A stretch of 64,000 bases of DNA from Ideonella dechloratans. Lineage in GTDB: Bacteria > Pseudomonadota > Gammaproteobacteria > Burkholderiales > Burkholderiaceae_C. Where the stretch lies: the NCBI RefSeq assembly GCF_021049305.1, contig NZ_CP088082.1, positions 124,001 through 188,000 of the forward strand, read 5' to 3'. A program made the translations under genes and the position numbers. The notes beneath the pieces are model-generated. The model was not told the origin of the DNA. It saw only the letters and a list, made by a program, of their open reading frames with translations, and made no database searches. This document shows, one piece after another, positions 1 through 7,812 of the stretch. The number at the start of each line of letters is the position of its first letter. Position 1 is the stretch's first letter.

Positions 1-1293
1 GACAGCGCTGCGCAGTTCATCGCGGGTTTCGATGTTGGGGAAGTACAGGGCCAAGCGCGCAGGCGCACCGTTGGGCAGGCTCACGGCCCAGTAGTCGCGT
101 ACGAAATCTTCGATCACGCTCGACACCAGCGTGTCGGCCTCTCCGTCTCCCAGGTCGAACACCTTGATGTTCTTGGCCAGTTCCTTCAGCACGCCATCCC
201 GGATGCCTTCGCCCAGGCCGTACCAAACCACCACGTCTCGCAAGGGCTGACGCTCGAAGTAGGGCGTGCCGGTCGCGTTGATCACGACGATCAGGTTGGT
301 TTCCTCTGCCAGGTAGTCGATGGTTCGGCGGACCTTCTTGATGCCGTCATCCTTGAAGACCAGTTCGCCGGTCTCCTTGTCCTTCTCCCACTTGCCCAGC
401 AGCTTCTGCCCGTAGGTGTGGTGGGCTTCGTCAGAGAACACGGCCAGGTGCGGCAGCGATGCCACGGCTTGCAAGCGCAGGTTGGCCAGCTCGGTCTGTT
501 CCTCTGCCTTCGTGCCGGCGAACAGCGGAACCTGCTGGCCGTTGCTACGCACGTTGGGCTTCTGGATGCGGATCTTCTCGGTGTTCGTGACGATGACGTT
601 GAAGTTGCTTCCCCACACGATGGGGATTTGCTTGTCGCCGTCGCGCGTGAAGGTCAGCTTCAGGCTGGCAGCGAATGGTTTGTGCATGCGCGGCGGCAGC
701 AGCTTGTCATAGGGCACATCGGACAGTTCGCGCAGCGCGCTGAGGATGGTCTTGCCTGGCGCAAAGATCAGCGCGTTCTGCACGAAGGGGCCATCAGGGT
801 ATTCCATGGCCATGGCGAATTCGGTGGCCACGATGGAGCCCATCAAGATCGTCTTGCCTGCGCCCATGGCCAGGGCCAGGATGTAGCTGGCGTAGTCTAG
901 GGTCAGGGATTCGCGCAGGCTCTCTAACGCGTACTGGCGCACGAACGCGTTGTCGGACTTGACCCGTTCCAGGCAGCTTTCAAGCCCCTCGTCCGCGATG
1001 AAGCTGACGATGTCGGGGTGGGTGAGGCCCATGGCCTCGCGGCGGTCCTTCGGCTTCGGAAACAGCTTGGCGTAGAGGTCTGGAATTTTGGGCGTGTCCA
1101 GCACCAGCCGGAGGTACCAGTAGGTTTCCAACGCACGGAACTGGGCACGCCGAAGGTAGCGTAGCTGGCCGGTCTCGCCGTCCTCGGTGGCGAACTCCAG
1201 AATCTCGCGGATCGCCGGGAACGCATCGCACGGGTAGTTGGCAGCGCGCCATGCGTCTACGCGCTGTGTCAGGACTTGATAGAGGTAGGACAT
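1..1293 (-). CDS. SF2 DEAD/DEAH helicase, type III restriction Res-like (3' end cut by window)
   Basis: This frame is open from an ATG at 1293 to the window edge, giving 431 residues without the C-terminus. A Walker A motif AMGAGKT lies at residues 142-148, a DEAH box in FSDEAHH at about 288-291, and a TGTP motif III at about 341-344. These are the landmarks of the ATP-dependent translocase half of type III restriction (Res) and related phage-defence helicases. Because the C-terminus is missing, a nuclease domain cannot be seen. The gene starts 6 bases after the toxin gene on the same strand, so the toxin-antitoxin pair and helicase may be cotranscribed. The base composition looks less GC-rich than the rest of the window, consistent with accessory DNA. 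The helicase call is firm. Restriction function is inference. Confidence 0.75.
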   Translation of the reverse strand, partial: MSYLYQVLTQRVDAWRAANYPCDAFPAIREILEFATEDGETGQLRYLRRAQFRALETYWYLRLVLDTPKIPDLYAKLFPKPKDRREAMGLTHPDIVSFIADEGLESCLERVKSDNAFVRQYALESLRESLTLDYASYILALAMGAGKTILMGSIVATEFAMAMEYPDGPFVQNALIFAPGKTILSALRELSDVPYDKLLPPRMHKPFAASLKLTFTRDGDKQIPIVWGSNFNVIVTNTEKIRIQKPNVRSNGQQVPLFAGTKAEEQTELANLRLQAVASLPHLAVFSDEAHHTYGQKLLGKWEKDKETGELVFKDDGIKKVRRTIDYLAEETNLIVVINATGTPYFERQPLRDVVVWYGLGEGIRDGVLKELAKNIKVFDLGDGEADTLVSSVIEDFVRDYWAVSLPNGAPARLALYFPNIETRDELRSAV

Positions 1294-1299
1294 GAAGGC

Positions 1300-1701
1300 T
1301 CAGCGCTGATCTGGCTTGGTAGCGCTCGGCCACAGCCGAGCGAAGTCAAACGAAAGTTGGCGGTGGTGCCGGATGGACAGCAGGTAGACCGTGGTCTTCG
1401 CATCTACAGCGGTGTAGAGCATCAGGTAGTCGCCATGCAGATACTCCCGCAAAGCGCCCGCTGCGCCGGCCGGTAGCGCGGCCAGTTGGGCCAGCGCCTC
1501 CGCCGATTGCGGTGGATTGTCCAAGTACCGCCGGCCGATGCGGGTGAACCGGGCCAGGTTGGGGATGACCGTGGCACGCAACTCGGCCAGCAACTGGTCG
1601 AAGGCGAAGGTCGCATCGGCTTCGGTCAAGAACGCTTCAATGGCGTCCAGCCGCTCCAGGAAGCGCGCGGTCAGTTCGACCTGGTACAGATCCTCAGCCA
1701 C
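1300..1701 (-). CDS. RelE/ParE-family toxin of a type II toxin-antitoxin module
   Basis: The predicted 133-residue protein begins VAEDLYQVELTARFLERL and contains ARFTRIGRRY and LREYLHGDYLMLYTAVD, a typical RelE/ParE fold pattern with C-terminal basic residues (SIRHHRQLSFDF). The frame is open further upstream, but that part overlaps the antitoxin and is not protein-like. I choose the GTG at 1701, which overlaps the antitoxin stop by 8 bases (GTGGCTGA), the usual coupling of antitoxin and toxin. RelE-type members cleave mRNA on the ribosome and ParE-type members poison gyrase; the sequence does not settle which. It lies directly upstream of the helicase gene. Confidence 0.8.
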   Translation of the reverse strand: MAEDLYQVELTARFLERLDAIEAFLTEADATFAFDQLLAELRATVIPNLARFTRIGRRYLDNPPQSAEALAQLAALPAGAAGALREYLHGDYLMLYTAVDAKTTVYLLSIRHHRQLSFDFARLWPSATKPDQR

Positions 1702-2029
1702 GCTTCTTGGCGGTCTTGCCCGTGGCGGCTGACTTTGAAACTTCAGCGCGGCGCTGCTGAAGCTGGGCGATGGCGGCATCGGCCCCCACGGTGCGGCCGG
1801 CCTCGATATCGGCCAGGCCGCGCTTGGCATCCTCGATCAGCAGCAGGTGGATGCGCTCGCGCTCCAGCTGGTGGTAATAGTCCAGGCGGGCTGCGTCGAT
1901 CAGCGCGACGTAGCTTTCGCCGTTCTTGGTGATGATCTTCTCGGCGCCGGCCTTGGCCTGGTCGGCCAGATCGGACAGGTTGGCGCGCGCCTGGGTGAAG
2001 GGCACCACATCACTGGCTGAAAAGCCCAT
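1694..2029 (-). CDS. Phd/YefM-family antitoxin
   Basis: The 111-residue protein opens MGFSASDVVPFTQARANLSD, followed by DQAKAGAEKIITKNGESYVALID, the characteristic N-terminal DNA-binding domain of Phd/YefM antitoxins. The C-terminal half is helical and charged, and ends with a Lys-rich tail (KTAKKRG), as expected for the toxin-neutralising segment. It is the first gene of a two-gene module whose toxin start overlaps its stop. Antitoxins of this family repress their own promoter together with the toxin. The only strong inverted repeat nearby (2145-2195) is about 115 bases upstream, rather far for a classic operator. Confidence 0.85.
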   Translation of the reverse strand: MGFSASDVVPFTQARANLSDLADQAKAGAEKIITKNGESYVALIDAARLDYYHQLERERIHLLLIEDAKRGLADIEAGRTVGADAAIAQLQQRRAEVSKSAATGKTAKKRG

Positions 2030-2352
2030 GGCCGGCTCCTTGGCTGGGTGGGTGACAGAATTCTGTGCAGTCTACTCCAGCGTCGGGCGCGTGCTTCTGC
2101 TTCTCCGCGCGTGGCGGGTGTGTGGCTTCCGCCAATGCTCATCTGTGCACATAGATGTTCACCAAATGGGGTGTTCCGAGAACATCTATGTGTACGCCGA
2201 GAGCACCTCGGGCACTCCAGCCCAGCCTCCCCCAAAGGAAGACAAGGGCGCCTTGGAGCTGGACGTGGGCGAAGCCGTGGCGCTGGGCCGGGGACGCGCG
2301 AACGCGGCGGCCGGCGCCCGATTGAAGGCCGCAGCCAACAGGGCCAGTCGCC
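2030..2352. other. Gene-free stretch between antitoxin and cupin gene
   Basis: This 323-base stretch contains no convincing gene. It holds the inverted repeat at 2145-2195. From about 2200 onward GC content is high and plus-strand frames stay open, but without a ribosome site or recognisable product. It separates the less GC-rich accessory segment on the left from the GC-rich chromosome on the right, so it may contain the island boundary. Confidence 0.5.
2145..2195. repeat. Long inverted repeat with 16-bp arms
   Basis: The left arm 2145-2160 (GTGCACATAGATGTTC) and right arm 2180-2195 (GAACATCTATGTGTAC) pair at 15 of 16 positions across a 19-base spacer. Each arm contains an ACATNNATGT half-palindrome, so four similar half-sites are present. 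That layout fits a dimeric regulator site or a recombination site better than a terminator, because no T-tract follows either arm. Confidence 0.7.
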
Positions 2353-2730
2353 TCAAGCCGCCTTTGCCCCCGGACTCACCGCCAAATAACTCTTCCTCAC
2401 CCCCTCCGACCGGATGTCCCAGACGATGGTGCTGCCGGCGGCGATGATCCAGCTGTCGCCGGGGCCGTAGACGACGGTGCGGCCGTTGTCCTCGTCGGTC
2501 AGGGCCAGTTGGCCGTCCAGCAGGGTGGCGTGTTCGTCGAAGGGGTAGGTGACGCGGTAGCGGCCGCGGGTGGCGGCGTACAGGCCGCCGGAGACGGGCG
2601 AGTCGAGCGTGCCGAAGAGGATCTTGCCGGCCACGCGCGGGGCCGGGCCCAGGCTCTGGGCGCCGATGTCCTCGGGCGTGCCCCAGTCGTCCAGGGGCAC
2701 GCGGTCCATGTCGAGCTTGAAGGGGATCAT
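2353..2730 (-). CDS. Small cupin-fold protein
   Basis: The predicted 125-residue protein begins MIPFKLDMDRVPLDDW. Its core (YPFDEHATLLDGQLALTDEDNGRTVVYGPGDSWIIAAGSTIVWDI) matches the single-cupin pattern of the EutQ/DUF861 type. It is the last gene of a minus-strand set with the trimethylamine-dehydrogenase-like flavoprotein 37 bases upstream. Small cupins of this kind often bind or process intermediates in amine and ureide pathways, but no specific reaction can be assigned. The start is the ATG at 2730; frames further upstream overlap the flavoprotein gene. Confidence 0.7.
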   Translation of the reverse strand: MIPFKLDMDRVPLDDWGTPEDIGAQSLGPAPRVAGKILFGTLDSPVSGGLYAATRGRYRVTYPFDEHATLLDGQLALTDEDNGRTVVYGPGDSWIIAAGSTIVWDIRSEGVRKSYLAVSPGAKAA

Positions 2731-2767
2731 GGGCTGAAACTTTCTCTGTGTGGAGGTCAGGCGTGGG

Positions 2768-4861
2768 TCACGCCGGTGGGGCGGCGGTCCACGGCACCAG
2801 CTGGGCCACTTCGCGCAGGAAGGGCACGCTGTCGCCGGTGTCTTCGGGGCCGTCCAGCCCGCGGGCGTATTTGTGGCCGGCGTACACGGCCGCGGCGATG
2901 GGTGCGGGGGCGTTGGCGTCGCCAATCAGCGTGACGCTGCGCAGGCCGGCCTCGGCCCAGTGGGCCTGCTGGGCCAGCAGGCCGTGGTACAGGGCGTCGT
3001 GGGGCAGCTTGGCGGTCACCAGCACGGTGGCGGTGCAGGGCAGCCGCTCTTCGTCACCCGTGAACACGCAGGCCAGCTGCGCGCCTTCGGGGTCGATGCC
3101 CAGCAGGCCGCGGTGCGGGCGCAGGCGCACGCCCAGCTGCAGCAGGCGCTTCTGGATGCGGGCCTGTTCCAGCGTGGCGTGGGTCCAGTTGGAGACATCG
3201 GCCGCCGGGGTGGCCAGGGTGACCTCGTAGCCTTCCTTGGCCAGCAGCTCGGCCAGCACGCCGCCCATGTAGTAGTGGTCGTCGTCGTACAGCAGCACCT
3301 GGCGGCCTTGGGGGCGCCCGCCCTGCATCAGGTCGTCGGGCGTCAGCACCTCGGCGCCGGCCGCCACGGGCACCGGCAGGGTGGCCCAGCGGGCCACGCC
3401 GTCGCGCCGCCAGTGGGCGCCGGTGGCCACGGCCACGTGTTCAAAGCCGAAGCCCATCACGTCGTCGGCGCTCAGCGGGCTGTCCAGGCAGATCTGCACA
3501 TTGGCCATCTGCTTGAGCCGGAAGACGCGGTAGTCGCGCACGCGGTTCCAGGCCGACAGGCCGGGCAGGCGCGATTCCAGACTGACCCGGCCGCCCAGCT
3601 CGCGCCCGGCCTCGGCCAGCATCACCTCGTAGCCGCGCTGGCCCAGGGCCAGGGTGGCCTCCAGGCCGGCGGGGCCGGCGCCAATCACCAGCACCTTGTC
3701 GTCCGAGCCCTTGGGGGCGATCTTCTCGGGGTGCCAGCCGCGCCGCCATTCTTCGCCCATGGTGGGGTTCTGGGTGCAGCGGATGGGCGACATGGTGAAG
3801 TCGCCCGAGACGCAGATGTTGCAGCCGATGCACTCGCGGATGTCCTCGATGCGGCCTTCTTCCACTTTGCGGGGCAGGAAGGGGTCGGCGATGGAGGGGC
3901 GGGCGGCGCCGATCATGTCCAGCACGCCCTGGCGCACCAGGCGCACCATCAGGTCGGGCGAGGTGAAGCGGCCCACGCCCACCACCGGCTTGGCCGTGAG
4001 CTTCTTGATGCCGGTGACGAAGGGCTCCTGGTAGCCCTCTTGTTCAAAGCGCGAGGTGGTGGAGTCGTTCTCCCAGCCGGCCAGGGTCACGTCCCACAGG
4101 TCGGGCAGGTCGCCGATCAGGCCGATCAGGTCGTGGGCCTCGTCGCGGTGCAGGCCCACCGGGCCCATCAGCTCGTCCAGGCTCATGCGGAAGACGACGC
4201 CGCACTGGTCGCCCACCACCTCGCGGGTGTCCTCGATCAGTTCGCGGATCAGGCGGGTGCGGTTTTCCAGGGAGCCGCCGTATTCGTCGCTGCGCTGGTT
4301 GAAGCGGCGCGACAGGAAGTGGTGCAGCGTGCCCAGGCCGTGGGCGGCGTAGACGTAGACGATGTCGAAGCCCGCGCGCTTGGCCCGCAGGGCGGCGGCC
4401 TTGTGCCAGCGCCGCAAGTTGGCGATGTCGCGCTTGTCCATGGCGCGGGCCTGGTAGGGGTCGTGGGTGAAGGTGGCCACCGGCAGGTGGCTCGGGCCCA
4501 TCGGCACCTCGCGGGTGTAGAGGTTGGAGCCGTTCATGCCGTTGTAGGCCAGCTCGATGCCGGCCAGCGCGCCGTGGGCGTGGATGGCGTCCACCGTGCG
4601 CCGCAGCGCGGGGATGTCCTGGTCGTCCCAGATGCGCTGTTCGATGAAGGGCGTGATCTCCGAGGTGTGGTGGATCTCGGCCTGCTCGGTGCACACCACG
4701 CCCCAGCCGCCTTCGGCCTTGATGCCGCGCATGGTGGCGTGGGCGGTGGGGTCGCGGTAGCCCATGCCGTTGCACTGGGGCACCTGGTAGAAGCGGTTCT
4801 TGGCCGTCACCGGGCCGATGCGCACCGGCTCGAAGAGGATGTCGTAGCGGGGGTCTCTCAT
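2768..4861 (-). CDS. Trimethylamine-dehydrogenase-like iron-sulfur flavoprotein (probable N-demethylating oxidoreductase)
   Basis: The 697-residue protein has the full TMADH architecture. An N-terminal old-yellow-enzyme barrel carries Cys30 in QVPQCNG, the residue that binds FMN covalently in TMADH. A 4Fe-4S motif has Cys at 344, 347, 350 and 362 (CIGCNIC then C). A C-terminal nucleotide-binding domain contains VLVIGAGPAGLEATLALG. Of the three aromatic residues that cage trimethylammonium in TMADH, Trp264 is matched by W263, while Tyr60 is Gln60 and Trp355 falls on Asp354. As I recall, Gln60 also occurs in dimethylamine dehydrogenase. The natural substrate is therefore probably not trimethylamine; a secondary amine, dimethylglycine or another N-methylated acid fits better. 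It follows the aldehyde dehydrogenase gene by 3 bases, so the two are one operon. Confidence 0.85.
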   Translation of the reverse strand: MRDPRYDILFEPVRIGPVTAKNRFYQVPQCNGMGYRDPTAHATMRGIKAEGGWGVVCTEQAEIHHTSEITPFIEQRIWDDQDIPALRRTVDAIHAHGALAGIELAYNGMNGSNLYTREVPMGPSHLPVATFTHDPYQARAMDKRDIANLRRWHKAAALRAKRAGFDIVYVYAAHGLGTLHHFLSRRFNQRSDEYGGSLENRTRLIRELIEDTREVVGDQCGVVFRMSLDELMGPVGLHRDEAHDLIGLIGDLPDLWDVTLAGWENDSTTSRFEQEGYQEPFVTGIKKLTAKPVVGVGRFTSPDLMVRLVRQGVLDMIGAARPSIADPFLPRKVEEGRIEDIRECIGCNICVSGDFTMSPIRCTQNPTMGEEWRRGWHPEKIAPKGSDDKVLVIGAGPAGLEATLALGQRGYEVMLAEAGRELGGRVSLESRLPGLSAWNRVRDYRVFRLKQMANVQICLDSPLSADDVMGFGFEHVAVATGAHWRRDGVARWATLPVPVAAGAEVLTPDDLMQGGRPQGRQVLLYDDDHYYMGGVLAELLAKEGYEVTLATPAADVSNWTHATLEQARIQKRLLQLGVRLRPHRGLLGIDPEGAQLACVFTGDEERLPCTATVLVTAKLPHDALYHGLLAQQAHWAEAGLRSVTLIGDANAPAPIAAAVYAGHKYARGLDGPEDTGDSVPFLREVAQLVPWTAAPPA

Positions 4862-4864
4862 GGC

Positions 4865-6355
4865 TCAGCGGAACTGCATCCAGGTGGTCTTGAGTTCGGT
4901 GTACTTGTCGAAGGAATGCAGGGACAGGTCGCGGCCGAAGCCGGACTGGCGGCCGCCGCCGAAGGGCACGGTCACGTCCAGCGCGTCCACGGTGTTGACC
5001 GACACGGTGCCGGCCCGCAGGGCGCCGGCCACGCGGTGGGCGCGGTGCAGGTTGTCCGTCCACAGCGAGGCGGCCAAGCCGTAGATGGAGTCGTTGGCCA
5101 GGGCGATGGCCTGGTCTTCGGTGTCGAAGGGCATCACCGCCAGCACCGGGCCGAAGATCTCCTCCTGCCACAGCGGCTGCTGCGGGTCCACGCCGGCCAG
5201 CACGGTGGGGGTGACGAAGTTGTGGCTGCCGTTGATCTGCAGCTGCTGCCCGCCGGTGATGAGGGCCGCGCCCTGCGCCTGGGCGTGGGTGATGTGCTGC
5301 ATCACGCGGGTGGTCTGGCGCTCGTCCACCAGGGCGCCCATGCGGGTGTCGGCCAGCAGCGGGTCGCCCGGCTGCCACAGGCGGCTCTGGGCCACCAGGC
5401 GCTCCAGGAAGTCGTCGTAGATGGCGCGTTCCACCAGCAGGCGCGAGTTGGCCGAGCACACCTCGCCCTGGTTGAAGAAGATGCCGAAGGCGGCCTTCTG
5501 CACCGCCAGGTCCAGGTCCGTGCAGTCGGCAAACACCAGGTTGGCGCTCTTGCCGCCGCACTCCAGCCACACCTGCTTCAGGTTGGACTGGGCGGAATAG
5601 GCCATGAAGTGCTTGCCCACCTCGGTGGAGCCGGTGAAGACCAGGCAGTCCACGCCGGGGTGCAGGCCCAGGGCGCGGCCGGTCACCTCGCCCAGGCCGG
5701 GCAGCACGTTCAGCACGCCGGGTGGCAGGCCGGCTTCCAGGGCCAGCTCGGCCAGGCGCAGCGCGGTGCCGGGGGATTGTTCGGCCGGTTTCAGGATGAC
5801 CGAGTTGCCCGCCGCCAGCGCGGGGGCCAGCTTCCAGGCCGCCAGGTCCAGCGGGAAGTTCCAGGGCACCACCGCGGCCACCACGCCCAGGGCTTCGCGG
5901 GTGATGGTGGCCAGCACGCCCGGCGGCTGCGGGGCCACCTGGCCGTAGAGCTTGTCCACGCTCTCGGCGTACCAGCGGAACACGTGGGCGGCGCCGGGGA
6001 TGTCCACCGCCAGGGCGTCCGCCACCGGCTTGCCCACGTCCAGTGATTCGAGCAGGGCCAACTCTTCCACATGCTCGAGCATGAGCTGCGACAGGCGCAG
6101 CAGCACCTGCTTGCGCTGGGCCGGCGCGCAGCGCGACCACACGCCCGAATCGAAGCTGCGCCGCGCGGTGCGCACGGCCTGTTCCACATCGGCCTCGCCG
6201 CAGGCGGCCACCTGGCCCAGCAGGCGGCCGGTGGCCGGGTCGTGCGAGGCATAGGTCTGGCCCGACAGGGCCGGGGCGAAGCGGCCGTCGATGCAGGCCT
6301 CGGTCAGGTAGCGCTGCCGCAGGGCGCGGGCATGCCAGTCCAGTGGGGTGTCCAA
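4865..6355 (-). CDS. NAD(P)+-dependent aldehyde dehydrogenase, PuuC/KauB-like
   Basis: This is a full-length class I-type aldehyde dehydrogenase of about 496 residues. Visible landmarks are VVPWNFP, the glycine-rich FTGSTEVGKH, the general-base Glu in LECGGKSANLVF, the nucleophile Cys in FNQGEVCSANSRL, and EEIFGPVLAV. The C-terminus (LHSFDKYTELKTTWMQF) resembles gamma-glutamyl-aminobutyraldehyde and betaine-aldehyde type enzymes. The frame opens at a GTG at 6373, but a perfect AAGGAG site (6364-6369) sits 8 bases before an in-frame TTG at 6355, so I place the start there. It presumably oxidises the aldehyde made by the neighbouring GMC dehydrogenase or demethylase. Its specific substrate is unknown. 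Confidence 0.88.
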   Translation of the reverse strand: MDTPLDWHARALRQRYLTEACIDGRFAPALSGQTYASHDPATGRLLGQVAACGEADVEQAVRTARRSFDSGVWSRCAPAQRKQVLLRLSQLMLEHVEELALLESLDVGKPVADALAVDIPGAAHVFRWYAESVDKLYGQVAPQPPGVLATITREALGVVAAVVPWNFPLDLAAWKLAPALAAGNSVILKPAEQSPGTALRLAELALEAGLPPGVLNVLPGLGEVTGRALGLHPGVDCLVFTGSTEVGKHFMAYSAQSNLKQVWLECGGKSANLVFADCTDLDLAVQKAAFGIFFNQGEVCSANSRLLVERAIYDDFLERLVAQSRLWQPGDPLLADTRMGALVDERQTTRVMQHITHAQAQGAALITGGQQLQINGSHNFVTPTVLAGVDPQQPLWQEEIFGPVLAVMPFDTEDQAIALANDSIYGLAASLWTDNLHRAHRVAGALRAGTVSVNTVDALDVTVPFGGGRQSGFGRDLSLHSFDKYTELKTTWMQFR

Positions 6356-6442
6356 AGCAGGGTCTCCTTGCACCAGGGTTCACGGGGGATCGTGCCCCAA
6401 GGGCGTGGCGCCGCCAAGCAGCAAGAAACTGCCTGTGCCATA

Positions 6443-6469
6443 GAAAAAAGCTGGGCGGGGGCCCAGCTT
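6443..6469 (-). terminator. Intrinsic terminator after the lysR gene
   Basis: A perfect 9-bp stem, AAGCTGGGC paired with GCCCAGCTT around a four-base loop (6448-6469), is followed on the minus strand by six T residues. It lies just past the lysR stop and before the aldehyde dehydrogenase, so the regulator and the catabolic genes are transcribed separately. Confidence 0.9.
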
Positions 6470-6472
6470 TGT

Positions 6473-7438
6473 TCAGGCCGCCTGGCGCACCTGGCTCAGG
6501 TCCGTCACCTTGGGCGGCAGGGCGTGGGCGGCGTCCAGCTGGCCCAGCATCTCCTTGCAGTGCTCCACGAAGAGGCGGGCCGGCTTGGTCAGCGGCGAGC
6601 GGGCCAGCCAGGTGGCGGCCAGTTGCGAGCCGCTGACCTGCTCGCGCAGCGGGCGGCACACCAGGCGGCGGCCGTCGTAGCTGGCGTCCTCACGCGGGCG
6701 GGTCACCAGCAGCGAGAAGCCGAAGCCCTGGCCCACCATGCCGCGCACCATCTCCAGCGAGGGCGAGCTGAACACCACGTTGGGCGAGAGCCCGTGCTCC
6801 TCGAAGACCTTGATGAAGTAGGTGCGGCTGGGCTGCACGTCCAGGTGGATCATGGGTTCGTGCACCAGCTGGTGCAGCGAGACATCGGCCTGCTCGGCCA
6901 GCGGGTGGCCTTCGGGCAGCAGCACATAGGGGCTGCTGGGGCGCATCAGGGGCTCCACCTCCAGCGTGCTGTCCAGGTCATGGCGGAACAGGATGGCCAG
7001 GTCGAAGCGGCCGTTGGTCAGGCCGTGCACCAGTTCGTGCTGCTCGCCGTCGCGCAGGCGGATGCTGACGCCGGGAAAGCGCTCCTGGAAGGTCTTGAGC
7101 AGGGTGGGCATGTACAGCGGCGCCACCGTCTCGAAGCAGCCGATGTTGATCTGGCCGCCGGTCAGTTCGTTGTCGGCCATGGCGTTCTGCTCGAAGGCGT
7201 GGGCCGATTGCAGCAGGGCCTGGGCTTTTTCATAGAAGCGCTGGCCGGCCTGGGTGAGGTACATGCCCTGGGCGTGCTGGCGGATGAAGAGCTGCACGTT
7301 GAAGGATTCCTCCAGCCCCTTGATGGCCGCCGAGATGGAGGGCTGGGCGATGAAGAGCTGGCGCGAAGCCTCGGCCACGGTGCCGCACTTGACCGTGGTC
7401 ACGAAGTACTTGAGCTGCCGCAGGGTGTAGTTGGCCAT
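6473..7438 (-). CDS. LysR-family transcriptional regulator of the amine/porin island
   Basis: The 321-residue protein begins MANYTLRQLKYFVTTVKCGT, with the winged-helix segment TVAEASRQLFIAQPSISAAIKGLE, followed by a full LysR substrate-binding domain (INIGCFETVAPLYMPTLL onward). An AAGGAA site precedes the ATG at 7438. The gene is divergent from the porin/ABC operon and upstream of the aldehyde dehydrogenase operon, so it most likely controls both. The region in front of it contains a T-N11-A palindrome and a separate 10-bp inverted repeat, which are candidate binding sites. The effector is unknown. Confidence 0.9.
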   Translation of the reverse strand: MANYTLRQLKYFVTTVKCGTVAEASRQLFIAQPSISAAIKGLEESFNVQLFIRQHAQGMYLTQAGQRFYEKAQALLQSAHAFEQNAMADNELTGGQINIGCFETVAPLYMPTLLKTFQERFPGVSIRLRDGEQHELVHGLTNGRFDLAILFRHDLDSTLEVEPLMRPSSPYVLLPEGHPLAEQADVSLHQLVHEPMIHLDVQPSRTYFIKVFEEHGLSPNVVFSSPSLEMVRGMVGQGFGFSLLVTRPREDASYDGRRLVCRPLREQVSGSQLAATWLARSPLTKPARLFVEHCKEMLGQLDAAHALPPKVTDLSQVRQAA

Positions 7439-7458
7439 CGCAAATTCCTTGAAAACGT

Positions 7459-7500
7459 CGGGGCTCAAGCAGCAATATCCATGCACGGATTTGAGCCCCG
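7459..7500. repeat. Perfect 10-bp inverted repeat upstream of lysR
   Basis: CGGGGCTCAA at 7459-7468 and TTGAGCCCCG at 7491-7500 are exact reverse complements separated by 22 bases. The repeat begins 21 bases upstream of the lysR start codon, so it could be an autoregulatory operator or a stem in the lysR leader. Confidence 0.7.
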
Positions 7501-7544
7501 TCAGCCCCGGCAGGGGAAGCGGGGTCTCTCCCGACCCAGGACTT

Positions 7545-7557
7545 TTTGAGGGTCAAA
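7545..7557. promoter_or_regulatory. T-N11-A LysR-type box
   Basis: TTTGAGGGTCAAA is a perfect 5-bp-arm palindrome with a 3-base centre, and it matches the T-N11-A rule for LysR-type regulators. It lies in the divergent region, 107 bases from lysR and 256 bases from the porin start. Confidence 0.6.
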
Positions 7558-7700
7558 CGATATTTCTCCGAATCAGGCCCCCAAGCCTGGTGCGCGCGGC
7601 CTGCGCCAGGGCCGTGAGCGAGGGGACGGCGCGGGTCTGTCCCGCCTGCGGCGCCGGGCCTGCACCACGGTTTGCCAGTCGCCGCACTGAGATGGGGCGC

Positions 7701-7721
7701 ACTCGCCAAAGCGAGTTTTTT
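7701..7721 (+). terminator. Terminator-like hairpin in the leader of the porin operon
   Basis: ACTCGC (7701-7706) pairs with GCGAGT (7711-7716) around CAAA, followed by six T residues. No plus-strand gene lies upstream, so this would stop a leader transcript before the porin gene. The 3' arm can instead pair with CTCGC at 7723-7727, giving mutually exclusive stems. This suggests attenuation or a short RNA. Confidence 0.6.
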
Positions 7722-7812
7722 GCTCGCATCGGCTCACAAATTTCGTGCTTTCGCGACCCGGGGCCGCACGCAACCATCACGGCCAGTCAACCAAGCTGAA
7801 CTGGAGAAGTCG

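Larger units (their letters stand above)
7439..7812. other. Divergent regulatory region between lysR and the porin operon
   Basis: This 374-base region has no coding frame of its own. In order it contains an inverted repeat next to lysR (7459-7500), a T-N11-A LysR-type palindrome (7545-7557), a GC-rich part able to form several stems (for example around 7626-7656), and a terminator-like hairpin with a T-tract on the porin side (7701-7721). The porin start at 7813 thus lies about 90 bases beyond the terminator-like hairpin. Confidence 0.7.

Noticed and set aside
2166..2447. Plus-strand frame starting MGCSENIYVYAE after the inverted repeat
   Set aside because: No ribosome site, biased composition and overlap with the cupin gene; no family recognised.
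2750..6046. Long plus-strand open frame of about 1,100 codons opposite the flavoprotein and aldehyde dehydrogenase genes
   Set aside because: Same antisense GC artefact; composition is His/Gly/Val/Ala biased and motif-free.
7540..7721. Guanidine-I (ykkC) riboswitch upstream of the porin/ABC operon
   Set aside because: The importer class would fit, but I could not find the conserved guanidine-I core sequences. Only a terminator-like hairpin is supported.
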